DNA of 64,000 bases from Arthrobacter alkaliphilus (lineage in GTDB: Bacteria; Actinomycetota; Actinomycetes; Actinomycetales; Micrococcaceae), in NCBI RefSeq assembly GCF_021483235.1, contig NZ_JAKEEC010000001.1, positions 285 to 64,284 of the forward strand. The letters are read 5' to 3'. The position numbers and the translations under genes are program-made. A model generated the notes under the pieces. That model did no database searches. It worked only from the letters and a program-made list of their open reading frames with translations, and was not told the origin of the DNA. How positions within the stretch are numbered: position 1 is the stretch's first letter; every line of letters begins with the position of its first letter. Shown here piece after piece: positions 49,457 through 57,810 of the stretch.

Positions 49457-50398
49457 CTAAATCACCGACGCCGGGCTCGCGCAGATTCCTGCGGCTTTGG
49501 CCACCAAATCCGGATCCTGCCAGTCCAGCCAGTGGATCCGGGGGTCAGCCCGGAACCAGGTGAGCTGGCGCCGGGCGAACTGCCGTGTGGCCACGATGGT
49601 TTCCTCAGCCGCGGAAGCGGTGTCGGATTCGCCGTCGAGGACCTTCAAGAACTGGGCGTATCCGAGCGCCCGCGACGCGGTCTTGCCTCGCCGGAGTCCG
49701 GCGGCGTCGAGCCGCGCCACCTCGGCGAGGAGGCCGGCGTCGACCATCCGGTGGACCCGTCCGGCCAAGCGGTCACGCAGAACGTCGCGGTCGACGTCGA
49801 GCCCTATCTGGACCGCCGGCTGGAAGTACTCGCGGCTTGGCATGAAGGAACTGAACGGGCGGCCGGTGAGCTCGAAAACCTCAAGCGCACGGATCACGCG
49901 GCGCGCGTCGCCGAGCCTGTCGGCGGACACTGGGTCCACGGAGCGCAGGCGTTCCTGCAGGGGACGGAGCCCCGCCTGGGCGTGCTCCCGTTCCAGCCGT
50001 TCCCGCACGGCAGGATCGGTACCAGGGAACTCGAGGACATCCAGCGCGGCCCGGACGTAAAGCCCTGATCCGCCCGCCAGGATGGCACGCTTGCCGCGGC
50101 TGTGGATATCGCGGATGGCCGCGCGGCAGTCGGCTTGGAAAGCCGAGACGCTGGCTTCCTCGGTGACATCCATTGTGTCCAGGAGGTGGTGGGGCACTCC
50201 CCTGCGTTCGGCGACGCTGATCTTGGCCGTGCCGATATCCATTCCACGGTAAAACTGCATGGCATCGGCATTGATGACCTCGCCGTCGAGCTCGAGGGCG
50301 AGGTGGACGGCCAGATCCGATTTGCCGGAACCGGTAGGGCCGACCACCGCGATCACGGGCGGGTTCGGGCCAACCGGTCCGGAGGGTGCTGCTGCCAT
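49457..50398 (-). CDS. miaA: tRNA dimethylallyltransferase
   Basis: It adds a dimethylallyl group to A37 of tRNAs that read codons starting with U. Of 313 residues; the P-loop is [15 protein letters not shown] near residue 20, followed by [17 protein letters not shown] and the DSxQ-type substrate region. ATG start, 6 bp after miaB, the enzyme that acts on its product, with which it should be cotranscribed. Confidence 0.96.
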   Translation of the reverse strand: MAAAPSGPVGPNPPVIAVVGPTGSGKSDLAVHLALELDGEVINADAMQFYRGMDIGTAKISVAERRGVPHHLLDTMDVTEEASVSAFQADCRAAIRDIHSRGKRAILAGGSGLYVRAALDVLEFPGTDPAVRERLEREHAQAGLRPLQERLRSVDPVSADRLGDARRVIRALEVFELTGRPFSSFMPSREYFQPAVQIGLDVDRDVLRDRLAGRVHRMVDAGLLAEVARLDAAGLRRGKTASRALGYAQFLKVLDGESDTASAAEETIVATRQFARRQLTWFRADPRIHWLDWQDPDLVAKAAGICASPASVI

Positions 50399-50404
50399 GT
50401 CCGG

Positions 50405-51985
50405 CTAGCCGCGCCGAACGGGCAACGACGGCATGCCGAGGGAGACGCCCTTTGACCCTGAAGACCCGGCGCCCGCGCCGCCCGGCGCCGGAGCGCCGCA
50501 GGAATCGGCCTGTGAGCGGTCCCACGCATCGCCGGCACGGGAGCGCCTCAAGCTGTAGTCCGCCGATGTCTCCGGGTCGGAGACGAGGTGGAAGGCGGCA
50601 GCTTCCGTGATCGTCACCGTGACGAAGTCGCCGGGCCGCGGAGCCTGTGCGCCTTCGGGCACGGAGAAGTGGACCAGCCGCTGGTCCTGGGAACGGCCGG
50701 ACAAACGATGGGTTTCCCCGGCTTTGCGGCCGGACTGGGCCGTGACAAGGAGTTCAACCTGGCGGCCAAGCTGTTTCGCGTTTTCCTCGGCCGCGATGCG
50801 GTCCTGCAGCGCGGTCAGCCTTTCGTACCGTTCCTGGACAACGGCTTTCGGGAGCTGTTCGGGAAGCTCCGCGGCCGGGGTGCCCGGGCGCTTGGAGTAC
50901 TGGAAAGTGAAGGCCGAGGCGAACCGCGACTTTTCGACGACGTCGAGCGTTGCCTGGAAGTCCTCTTCGGTCTCGCCGGGGAAGCCCACGATGATGTCGG
51001 TGGTGATCGCGGCGTGCGGAATCTTGTCACGGACCTTGTCCAGGATCCCGAGGAACTTGCTGGAGCGGTAGGAGCGGCGCATGTCCTTGAGGACCTTGTC
51101 CGAGCCGGACTGGAGGGGCATGTGCAGCTGCGGCATGACGTTGGGGGTTTCGGCCATCGCGTCGATGACGTCGTCGGTAAAGGCAGCCGGGTGCGGGCTG
51201 GTGAAGCGGACACGCTCGAGGCCTTCGATGCCACCGCAGGCACGGAGCAGTTTGGAGAAGGCCAGGCGGTCCCCGAACTCAACGCCGTAGGAGTTCACGT
51301 TCTGGCCGAGCAGCGTGACCTCGACTGCGCCGTCGTCTACCAGCGCCTGGATTTCGGCGAGGATCTCACCCGGCCGGCGGTCCTTCTCCTTGCCGCGGAG
51401 GGACGGCACGATGCAGAAGGTACAGGTGTTGTTGCACCCGACGGAGATGGAAACCCAGCCCGAGTACACCGAATCACGCTTGGTCGGCAGGGTGGAGGGG
51501 AAGACGTCGAGTGCCTCCAGGATTTCGAGTTGCGCCTCGTTGTTGTGACGGGCCCTGTCCAGCAACGCCGGGAGCGCCCCGACATTGTGGGTCCCGAAGA
51601 CGGCATCCACCCACGGCGCCTTGCGCACGATGGTTTCGCGGTCCTTTTGCGCGAGGCATCCGCCCACCGCAATCTGCATTCCGGGATGGGCGGCCTTGAC
51701 CTGCTTGAGTTCCCCGAGGTTGCCGTAGAGCTTGTTGTCGGCGTTCTCGCGGACGGCGCAGGTGTTGAAGACCACGACGTCGGCAACGCCGCCGTCGGAC
51801 GGCACGTATCCTGCGGCCTCGAGGAGCCCGGCCATGCGCTCGGAATCATGGACGTTCATTTGGCAACCGAAGGTCCGCACTTGGTAGGTGCGCTCCGCCC
51901 CGCCCTCAGGTGCCGGATCGACGACGGGGGCCGGACCGGGCTGCTGGATGGGGGCTGGTGCTGGTGCTGCGGAAGGGAAACTCAC
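50405..51985 (-). CDS. miaB: tRNA-2-methylthio-N6-dimethylallyladenosine synthase
   Basis: A radical SAM methylthiotransferase that adds methylthio to i6A37 made by MiaA. Of 526 residues; N-terminal MTTase domain with cysteines in [16 protein letters not shown] and GGCLAQ, then the radical SAM motif GCNNTCTFC (CX3CX2C), then a TRAM domain. About 35 Pro/Ala-rich residues lead and a Gly/Ala-rich tail of about 50 ends it, both longer than usual. GTG 51985 is chosen because TACCCT lies 6 nt upstream. Confidence 0.94.
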   Translation of the reverse strand: MSFPSAAPAPAPIQQPGPAPVVDPAPEGGAERTYQVRTFGCQMNVHDSERMAGLLEAAGYVPSDGGVADVVVFNTCAVRENADNKLYGNLGELKQVKAAHPGMQIAVGGCLAQKDRETIVRKAPWVDAVFGTHNVGALPALLDRARHNNEAQLEILEALDVFPSTLPTKRDSVYSGWVSISVGCNNTCTFCIVPSLRGKEKDRRPGEILAEIQALVDDGAVEVTLLGQNVNSYGVEFGDRLAFSKLLRACGGIEGLERVRFTSPHPAAFTDDVIDAMAETPNVMPQLHMPLQSGSDKVLKDMRRSYRSSKFLGILDKVRDKIPHAAITTDIIVGFPGETEEDFQATLDVVEKSRFASAFTFQYSKRPGTPAAELPEQLPKAVVQERYERLTALQDRIAAEENAKQLGRQVELLVTAQSGRKAGETHRLSGRSQDQRLVHFSVPEGAQAPRPGDFVTVTITEAAAFHLVSDPETSADYSLRRSRAGDAWDRSQADSCGAPAPGGAGAGSSGSKGVSLGMPSLPVRRG

Positions 51986-51991
51986 CAATCT

Positions 51992-51997
51992 AGGGTA
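51992..51997 (-). promoter_or_regulatory. Leaderless -10 element of miaB
   Basis: TACCCT on the minus strand, 6 nt before GTG 51985, within the 22-bp gap after the secreted coiled-coil gene. Confidence 0.4.
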
Positions 51998-52007
51998 GCC
52001 CCTCGGA

Positions 52008-53291
52008 CTAGTACCAGTTGAAGCCCATCTCGTGCTGCCAGGCGTTGCAGGGCGAACCATAACGGTCGCGGATATAGCCGAGGCCCCATTCGACCTGGGT
52101 CCGGTAGTTGGTGAGCCAGTCACTGCCTGCCGAATAGTACTTATCCGGGGGCAGCGCCTGCGCAATACCGTAAGCACCGCTGCTGGGATTGGTGGCGTCG
52201 GTCATCCAACTGGACTCCTGGATCCACAGGGAGTTCAGGCACCGCATTTGGTCCTGCCCCCAACCATAAGCGCCGAGGCGGGAGGACGCGTATTGCCGTG
52301 CGCCCGCGGGGTCGTTGACGACGCTGCCCCCGCCCCCGCCCGCGAAGCCTCCCCCGCCGCCACTGCTGATCGGCGACTGGATGACCGCTGGCTGGGCGGC
52401 TTGCTGGGCCTGTTGTGCTTGCTGGGCCTGTGCTTGCTGGGCCTGTGCTTGCTGGGCCCGGGCTGCCGCCTCGGCTTCGGCTGCCGCTTGCCTCTGCGCC
52501 GCTTCCCTCTTGGCCTCCTGGGCGGCCTGGTACGCCGCAAGCGCTACCTGGCCTTCCTGGTATTTTTGCGCAACCGCGGCAGAAGTGGACGTCAAGGACG
52601 CGAGTTGGGCCACCATGGTCTTTCGCTGGCCGTCCGTCGCGGCCACGCTGTCTTCGGCGGCGCGCCTGGCGGAATCCGCTGCCTGGGCTTTTGCCGCGGC
52701 GTCGCTGTCCAAGCGGGCCAACTCATCGCGTGCGGCCTGTTCCTGGGCGGTTGCGGCGGCAACTGCCTGGGACGCGCTCAGGGCGTCATCGTGCAGTTTC
52801 GCTGTGCGGTCCAGGACCCGGTTCAGCACAGCGAAATTATGAAGGTTGTCCGGCGCGATGGCGGCGTTCACCAGGGACCAGGGTCCTGGATCGAAGCCGC
52901 CCGACTCGTATGCCTTGACAACCAGCGAGGAAGTGGACTTTCTCAATGAATCCGCTTTTGCCTTGGCCTGTTGGGATGCCTCAGCAAGTTTCTGCGTCAC
53001 GGCCTGCTGATGAAGCAAAGCATCATGGGCCTTGGCATACTCAGTTCCGGCTTTGATGGCTGCCGCACCGAGTTCGCCGGATTTCTGCTGGAGGCCTGCC
53101 AATAACCCGTTGATGCGGTCCACTTCGGCGCTTGCGGCGGCCTCGTTTCCCTGGGCCTGCTGTACTTCCTCCCAGCTGGGATAGCCCGACGGCGGGGCGT
53201 CATCGTCCGCCGAAGCCCGGCCGGCGGGGAGCAGGGACGCGACAAGCAAGGGCACAATGATCGCCGGCAGCCGTAACGACAACGCTTTCAT
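52008..53291 (-). CDS. Secreted coiled-coil protein with lysozyme/transglycosylase-like C-terminus
   Basis: A 427-residue exported protein. The signal peptide is [25 protein letters not shown] (cleaved about residue 28). Residues 40-290 form a long coiled coil, ending in Gln/Ala repeats ([11 protein letters not shown]). A Gly/Ser linker leads to a C-terminal domain (about 325-427, [49 protein letters not shown]) of the transglycosylase-like type, with the catalytic glutamate in IQESSW. It probably acts on cell-wall peptidoglycan. Function of the coiled coil is unknown. Confidence 0.82.
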   Translation of the reverse strand: MKALSLRLPAIIVPLLVASLLPAGRASADDDAPPSGYPSWEEVQQAQGNEAAASAEVDRINGLLAGLQQKSGELGAAAIKAGTEYAKAHDALLHQQAVTQKLAEASQQAKAKADSLRKSTSSLVVKAYESGGFDPGPWSLVNAAIAPDNLHNFAVLNRVLDRTAKLHDDALSASQAVAAATAQEQAARDELARLDSDAAAKAQAADSARRAAEDSVAATDGQRKTMVAQLASLTSTSAAVAQKYQEGQVALAAYQAAQEAKREAAQRQAAAEAEAAARAQQAQAQQAQAQQAQQAQQAAQPAVIQSPISSGGGGGFAGGGGGSVVNDPAGARQYASSRLGAYGWGQDQMRCLNSLWIQESSWMTDATNPSSGAYGIAQALPPDKYYSAGSDWLTNYRTQVEWGLGYIRDRYGSPCNAWQHEMGFNWY

Positions 53292-53399
53292 TGGTTCTGA
53301 CCTGCCTCCCGACTCGGAACACTAGTCCAGAACCTTAGCCGACCGGTACCGGGAAGCCACCCCACCCCGCCGCCCCGGGACAATACTCACAGGCAGCTC

Positions 53400-53966
53400 T
53401 CAGTTCTCCGTGGACAGGGTTTCGTCCAGGACCTCGCCGACAATCCGGAATGCCGCCGATGGCTGGTAGCCCTTGCGGGCGAGCATCGAGGCGAGCCGCC
53501 GGGTTTGCTTGTCCCGCTCGGCCCTGTCGGAAAGGTCCGTTCCGGCCCTCAAACGACGGGCAACCAAGTCCCTGGCGGCATTCCGCTCGTCGTCGTCGCT
53601 CACAAGCGCCAGCGCCTGCTCGGCGGTTTCCGAGTCGATGCCCTTGTCCGCCAGTTCCCGCCTCAGGGCACCGCGGGCGAGTTTCCTCGTCTGGGCACGG
53701 CTGCGGACCCACATCTCGGCGAAATCGCCGTCATCAATGAGCCGGACTTCTTCGAAGCGGTCCAGGACGGCTTCGGCCACGTCCTCCGGCACATTCCGCT
53801 CAGCCAGTTTGCGTGCGAGCTGAAGCCTGCTTTTGGGCGAGTTGGTCAGTTGCCGCAGAACGATGGCCCGGGCTACCGATTCCGGGTTGGCCTCAGCGTC
53901 CGCTGCCACGGATGAATCCGCGGACGGACCCCACGAGCTGGAGCGTCCCTGGCGCTTAGCCGTCAA
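53400..53966 (-). CDS. recX: Regulatory protein RecX
   Basis: RecX binds RecA filaments and limits recombination. The 188-residue protein has the RecX repeats ([44 protein letters not shown] and the FADKG-like [17 protein letters not shown]). It starts at TTG 53966, overlapping the recA stop by 11 bp, so it should be coupled to recA; an internal GTG at residue 21 is an alternative. The first 30 residues are Ser/Ala-rich and weakly conserved. Confidence 0.92.
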   Translation of the reverse strand: MTAKRQGRSSSWGPSADSSVAADAEANPESVARAIVLRQLTNSPKSRLQLARKLAERNVPEDVAEAVLDRFEEVRLIDDGDFAEMWVRSRAQTRKLARGALRRELADKGIDSETAEQALALVSDDDERNAARDLVARRLRAGTDLSDRAERDKQTRRLASMLARKGYQPSAAFRIVGEVLDETLSTEN

Positions 53967-55002
53967 CGGCCTTCAGCTTCGGGGAGGCTTCGGGTTCGGC
54001 AGGCTTGGCTCCGACACCAAGCTTCTCCTTGATGAGCCGCTCGAGGTCCGCGGCCAATTCCGGGTTGTCCCGCAGGAATCGGCGGGAGTTCTCCATGCCT
54101 TGGCCCAGCTGGTCACCGTCGTAGGTGAACCATGAGCCGGACTTCTTGATGATGCCGTGCTCGACACCCATGTCGATGATGCCGCCCTCGCGGGAGATGC
54201 CCTGGCCGTAGATGATGTCGAACTCGGCCACCTTGAAGGGCGGAGCCATCTTGTTCTTGACGATCTTGGCTTTGGTGCGGTTACCTACCGAGTCCGCGCC
54301 TTCCTTCAGCGTCTGGATGCGGCGGACATCGATACGGACGGAAGCATAGAACTTCAGTGCCTTACCACCGGTGGTGGTCTCCGGGGAGCCGAAGAATACG
54401 CCGATCTTTTCGCGAAGCTGGTTGATGAAGATCGCGGTGGTCTTGGTCTGGCTCAACCGGCCCGTGATCTTACGCAGCGCCTGGCTCATGAGCCGTGCCT
54501 GGAGGCCCACGTGGGAGTCACCCATTTCGCCTTCGATTTCGGCACGCGGCACAAGCGCGGCAACGGAGTCGATCACCACGATGTCCAACGACCCCGAGCC
54601 GACCAGCATGTCCATGATTTCCAGTGCCTGCTCACCGGTGTCCGGCTGCGAGACCAAAAGGGCGTCCGTGTCCACGCCAAGCTTCGCGGCATAGTCCGGG
54701 TCCAGTGCGTGCTCGGCGTCGATGAACGCCGCGATACCGCCGTTGCGCTGAGCGTTTGCCACTGCATGGAGTGCCACGGTGGTCTTACCCGACGATTCAG
54801 GGCCGTAGATTTCCACGACGCGTCCGCGCGGCAGGCCGCCAATGCCAAGGGCGACGTCCAGGGCGATGGAACCAGTGGGAATGACTTCGATGGGCGCGCG
54901 GGTATCGTCACCCAAGCGCATGATGGAGCCCTTGCCGAATTGTTTGTCGATCTGGGCAAGCGCTGCCTCGAGCGCCTTCTCACGATCCTGGTTTGCCGCC
55001 AT
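53956..55002 (-). CDS. recA: Recombinase RecA
   Basis: The DNA strand-exchange protein and trigger of LexA self-cleavage. Of 348 residues; Walker [14 protein letters not shown] near 68, Walker B region [14 protein letters not shown] near 140, and DNA-binding loops with [18 protein letters not shown]. No intein. ATG start. The leader is about 170 nt, unusually long, with an SOS-boxed promoter at 55179-55207. Confidence 0.98.
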   Translation of the reverse strand: MAANQDREKALEAALAQIDKQFGKGSIMRLGDDTRAPIEVIPTGSIALDVALGIGGLPRGRVVEIYGPESSGKTTVALHAVANAQRNGGIAAFIDAEHALDPDYAAKLGVDTDALLVSQPDTGEQALEIMDMLVGSGSLDIVVIDSVAALVPRAEIEGEMGDSHVGLQARLMSQALRKITGRLSQTKTTAIFINQLREKIGVFFGSPETTTGGKALKFYASVRIDVRRIQTLKEGADSVGNRTKAKIVKNKMAPPFKVAEFDIIYGQGISREGGIIDMGVEHGIIKKSGSWFTYDGDQLGQGMENSRRFLRDNPELAADLERLIKEKLGVGAKPAEPEASPKLKAVDG

Positions 55003-55178
55003 GGTTCACACCTCTGATGCTTTCTCGCTGTGGACTGGCCTGAACGGCCGCTTTCCTGTCTCATCCGACGCTAGTACGGGGCGCTGACAATTTTGTGTGC
55101 AACTGCGCCTATGTGGACAACTCCGGGCTTCGAATGACACGGAAACTGCTCCGCCAGGATCAATTTTCCTCTGATAGG

Positions 55179-55207
55179 AGCATAGCCTCATCCGAACAGA
55201 TATTCGA
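55179..55207 (-). promoter_or_regulatory. recA promoter with LexA box
   Basis: TATGCT (55179-55184) on the minus strand with TCGAAT-like -35 (55202-55207) 17 bp upstream. The SOS box CCGAACAGATATTCGA (55192-55207) covers the -35, with two mismatches to consensus. Confidence 0.65.
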
Positions 55208-55243
55208 ACAAATGCGTCGGCGTGTCCGCCCGAAAACCGGGAA

Positions 55244-55483
55244 TCAAAACGATTTGGAACCCTTGTCGGAAGGCTTGATGTCCCTGCCAAGGCGCCGCTC
55301 CGGAGGAACGTCCTGGACGTCGCACAGGGCAAGCCAGACGTCGCGGGGGTTGTAACCCGCTGCCAAGGCTTCATCTGCCGTACGGCCGCCGACGCCGGCC
55401 AATACAAGGGAGCTGCTGAGGACCCGGGAGTAGCCAGCCCCGAATTCATCGTCCATCAGCCGCCAAAAGTCACTGATCCGCAC
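55244..55483 (-). CDS. DUF3046 domain protein
   Basis: A 79-residue protein beginning VRISDFWRLMDDEFG with RADEAL-like and YNPRDVWLALCDVQDVPPERRLG segments, the DUF3046 pattern. It is found upstream of recA in actinobacteria and its function is unknown. The GTG at 55483 is chosen; TTG 55486 adds one residue. It lies 241 bp upstream of recA, which has its own promoter in the gap. Confidence 0.8.
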   Translation of the reverse strand: MRISDFWRLMDDEFGAGYSRVLSSSLVLAGVGGRTADEALAAGYNPRDVWLALCDVQDVPPERRLGRDIKPSDKGSKSF

Positions 55484-55511
55484 CAATAGAGTCTCTCACG
55501 GGTGCGGACTC

Positions 55512-55517
55512 TAGAAT
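55512..55517 (+). promoter_or_regulatory. Leaderless -10 element of the MarR gene
   Basis: TAGAAT, 7 nt before ATG 55525. The nearer ATG at 55516 overlaps this hexamer, which argues for 55525. Confidence 0.5.
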
Positions 55518-55524
55518 GGTTGTC

Positions 55525-56022
55525 ATGAGCAACACTTCCGACGACGTGCCCGAGCTGGCGGAGGTTGGCGACGACGTCGACGCCGCCCTCCAGCATGTGG
55601 AACATCAGCTGAGCATGTTCTGGCGACGCGCACGATCGCTGTCCTACCAGTTGTCCCGCCAGGTCCATCCCGACATGGACCCGGCCGCCTACGGGCTGCT
55701 CTCGATCATCCGGAAAGAGGGGCCCCTTCGCCTGACCGAGCTCGCGTCCTGCATCGGCGTCGGGAAGCCGTCGGTGAGCCGCCAGATCGCGTTCCTGGAG
55801 AGCATCGGCATGGTCTACAAAGAGGCCGACCCCCAGGATGGCCGCGCACAATCCATCCGGCTGACTCCCAGCGGCGAGGAAAAGATGCAACAGGTCCAGG
55901 ACGCACGCCGGCAGGTGTTCCGGGAACGCCTGGGTGAGTGGCCGCTGGAAGAAATCCAGACGCTTGCGGACTACATCGGGCGGCTCAACGCCGCCTACGG
56001 CGACGGGAGCGGCAAGGACTGA
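55525..56022 (+). CDS. MarR family transcriptional regulator
   Basis: A 165-residue winged-helix regulator. The DNA-binding part is GPLRLTELASCIGVGKPSVSRQIAFLESIGMVYKEADPQDGRAQSIRLTPSGEEKM (about 70-125), with the DxR wing motif DPQDGRA intact. The ligand and targets are unknown; it stands alone, divergent from DUF3046. The ATG at 55525 follows the -10 by 7 nt, so it is probably leaderless. It ends 24 bp before a strong terminator. Confidence 0.88.
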   Translation: MSNTSDDVPELAEVGDDVDAALQHVEHQLSMFWRRARSLSYQLSRQVHPDMDPAAYGLLSIIRKEGPLRLTELASCIGVGKPSVSRQIAFLESIGMVYKEADPQDGRAQSIRLTPSGEEKMQQVQDARRQVFRERLGEWPLEEIQTLADYIGRLNAAYGDGSGKD

Positions 56023-56046
56023 CTGCCGTCCAAGCCATAAAAGCCC

Positions 56047-56082
56047 AAGAAGGAGGGCCTCCATCCGGAGGCCCTCCTTCTT
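56047..56082. terminator. Bidirectional terminator after the MarR gene
   Basis: A perfect 16-bp stem (AAGAAGGAGGGCCTCC with its complement), 4-nt loop ATCC. TTCTTTG follows on the plus strand and TTGGGCTTTT on the minus strand, so it can end both the MarR gene and the convergent clgR-type gene. Confidence 0.85.
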
Positions 56083-56110
56083 TGCTCGAATATTTCCCGG
56101 GTTTTCCGGC

Positions 56111-56470
56111 CTAGCGGGCTCCGGAGAGCATGCCCTGGGTAAAGTCGTCGTTCAGTTCGGCGCTGAGTTCGCGGTCGAGATCGCGGCCATAGCGCTGGGC
56201 GAATTCCTGCGGGACGGTGTCCGGAACGGCAACGCCCTCGGCGACGGCGACCCGGTCGCTGACCTCGCGGAGCATGCCGGACAACGGAACGTCCAAGGCG
56301 GAGCAGATCGAGGACAACAGCTCTGAGGATGCTTCCTTCTGGCCGCGTTCAACCTCGCTCAGGTAGCCAAGGGAGACGCGGGCGCTGTGCGAGACTTCGC
56401 GGAGTGTGCGGCCCTGGCGCTGGCGGACATCGCGCAGGACATCACCGATTTCGTGACGCAGTACAACCAT
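56111..56470 (-). CDS. clgR: ClgR-type helix-turn-helix regulator
   Basis: A 119-residue XRE-type activator of the ClgR family, which controls clp protease genes in actinobacteria. The helix-turn-helix is [53 protein letters not shown] (about 8-60). The C-terminal end (GMLSGAR) is the kind of signal ClpP uses for turnover. ATG 56470 has AAGGAG 6 nt upstream, a textbook spacing; an in-frame ATG at 56563 would add 31 residues with less support. It ends at the bidirectional terminator. Confidence 0.85.
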   Translation of the reverse strand: MVVLRHEIGDVLRDVRQRQGRTLREVSHSARVSLGYLSEVERGQKEASSELLSSICSALDVPLSGMLREVSDRVAVAEGVAVPDTVPQEFAQRYGRDLDRELSAELNDDFTQGMLSGAR

Positions 56471-56695
56471 CTTGCGCTCCTTCTGTTCGCTCGGTGCCTT
56501 CTCGGCCAAGCCCACATCCTTCCAGCGGACAACGCCGTTTACGGATACGGGCTGCTTAACCATCTGTATCGCCTTGCTCCCTCGTGAGTCCGGCCCACCC
56601 TGGCAGGTGCACCGGTTGTTTTTACATCCTAGGCGCCCCGGCCATTCCGGAGCGACACAATGTAACAACTATTGGGCCGTTGTTTTTGTTCCCGG

Positions 56696-57199
56696 CTACT
56701 TTACGTGCGGTAGGTCGGCCCCGACAAGGCACTCCAGCAAGCACTCCAGCGCCGCTGCGGTTGCCTGTGCACGGATACTTGGCCGATCACCCTCGAAAGA
56801 GTAGGCGTGCGCCACGGCTCCGCCGGGCGTGGCGATGCCGACGAAAACCGTGCCAACCGGCTTGCCATCGTGCGGCAGGGGTCCCGCGACCCCGGTCGTA
56901 GAGACCCCGACGTCGGCACCGCAGGCGCGCCTGGCGCCGTCGGCCATGGCCGCGGCAACCCCGGCGTCGACGGATCCGACCTCCGAAAGCAGTTCCCCGG
57001 AGACCCCCAGGACCCCCGCCTTGACTGAATTCTGATAGGCAACCACTCCGCCCTGAAGCATGCCGGACGCGCCCGGAGTATCAGCGAGGGTGGCGGCAAC
57101 CAGGCCGGCTGTCAGGGATTCCGCGGTAGCCACGGTTACGCCGCGCTCGATCGCGAGAGCGACGACGGACGCGGCCGTCTCGTCCGCGGACGGGCTCAT
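56696..57199 (-). CDS. CinA C-terminal domain protein (nicotinamide-nucleotide amidase)
   Basis: A 167-residue stand-alone CinA C-terminal (PncC) domain that should deamidate NMN, recycling nicotinamide nucleotide. The family signature is VTVATAESLTAGLVAATLADTPGASGMLQGGVVAYQNSVK, with the conserved S, Y and K residues. No MoaB-like N-terminal domain is attached. The ATG overlaps the pgsA stop by 4 bp (ATGA), so they are cotranscribed. Confidence 0.92.
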   Translation of the reverse strand: MSPSADETAASVVALAIERGVTVATAESLTAGLVAATLADTPGASGMLQGGVVAYQNSVKAGVLGVSGELLSEVGSVDAGVAAAMADGARRACGADVGVSTTGVAGPLPHDGKPVGTVFVGIATPGGAVAHAYSFEGDRPSIRAQATAAALECLLECLVGADLPHVK

Positions 57200-57798
57200 G
57201 CGGGCTTTCCTGCCGTGCGGAGCTTCGCGGCTTCGACCACATATTCGATGCCGGTCCACACGGTGATGGCGAGGGCGGCGAGCATGACCCAGAAAGCCAC
57301 GCTGACGAGCCACGGAGCGAAGGAATCCAGCGGCAGGATGTAGAGGAAGATCGCCACTGTCTGGATGACGGTCTTGAGCTTGCCGCCGCGCGAGGCCGGC
57401 ATCACGCCATAGCGGATGACAAAGAAGCGCAACGCGGTGACGCCCCATTCGCGGACCAGGATGAGGATCGTGATCCACCACGGCAACTCCCCCAGCCATG
57501 AGAGGAGAACAAGTGCCGAGCCGATCAGCAACTTGTCGGCAATCGGGTCCGCGATCTTGCCGAAGTTGGTGACGAGGTCGCGGCTCCGGGCAATGTCGCC
57601 GTCGAGCTTGTCCGTGTAGATCGCCACTGCGAAGGCAAGCACCGCTGCCCAGCGCCAAATGCCGTGCTGGCTGTTGTCCGCCAAGAGGAACCAAACGAAG
57701 AACGGCACCAGCACGATTCGAAGCATCGTCAGGATGTTGGGCAGGTTCCAGATATCGGAGCTGCTGGAACCGGCTTTGCTGCCGTCGGATGTAGTCAC
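57196..57798 (-). CDS. pgsA: CDP-diacylglycerol--glycerol-3-phosphate 3-phosphatidyltransferase
   Basis: A membrane enzyme of phospholipid synthesis (phosphatidylglycerophosphate). Of 200 residues; the CDP-alcohol motif DGDIARSRDLVTNFGKIADPIADK matches DGx2ARx8Gx3Dx3D. About five membrane segments surround it. The first 15 residues are Ser-rich and cytoplasmic. GTG start; TAGCCT lies 6 nt upstream, overlapping the ftsK stop codon, so it may have its own promoter inside the operon. Confidence 0.95.
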   Translation of the reverse strand: MTTSDGSKAGSSSSDIWNLPNILTMLRIVLVPFFVWFLLADNSQHGIWRWAAVLAFAVAIYTDKLDGDIARSRDLVTNFGKIADPIADKLLIGSALVLLSWLGELPWWITILILVREWGVTALRFFVIRYGVMPASRGGKLKTVIQTVAIFLYILPLDSFAPWLVSVAFWVMLAALAITVWTGIEYVVEAAKLRTAGKPA

Positions 57799-57804
57799 CC
57801 CTCT

Positions 57805-57810
57805 AGGCTA
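57805..57810 (-). promoter_or_regulatory. Leaderless -10 element of pgsA
   Basis: TAGCCT on the minus strand, 6 nt before GTG 57798. It includes the ftsK stop codon, so the overlap may be chance; confidence is lower. Confidence 0.35.
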
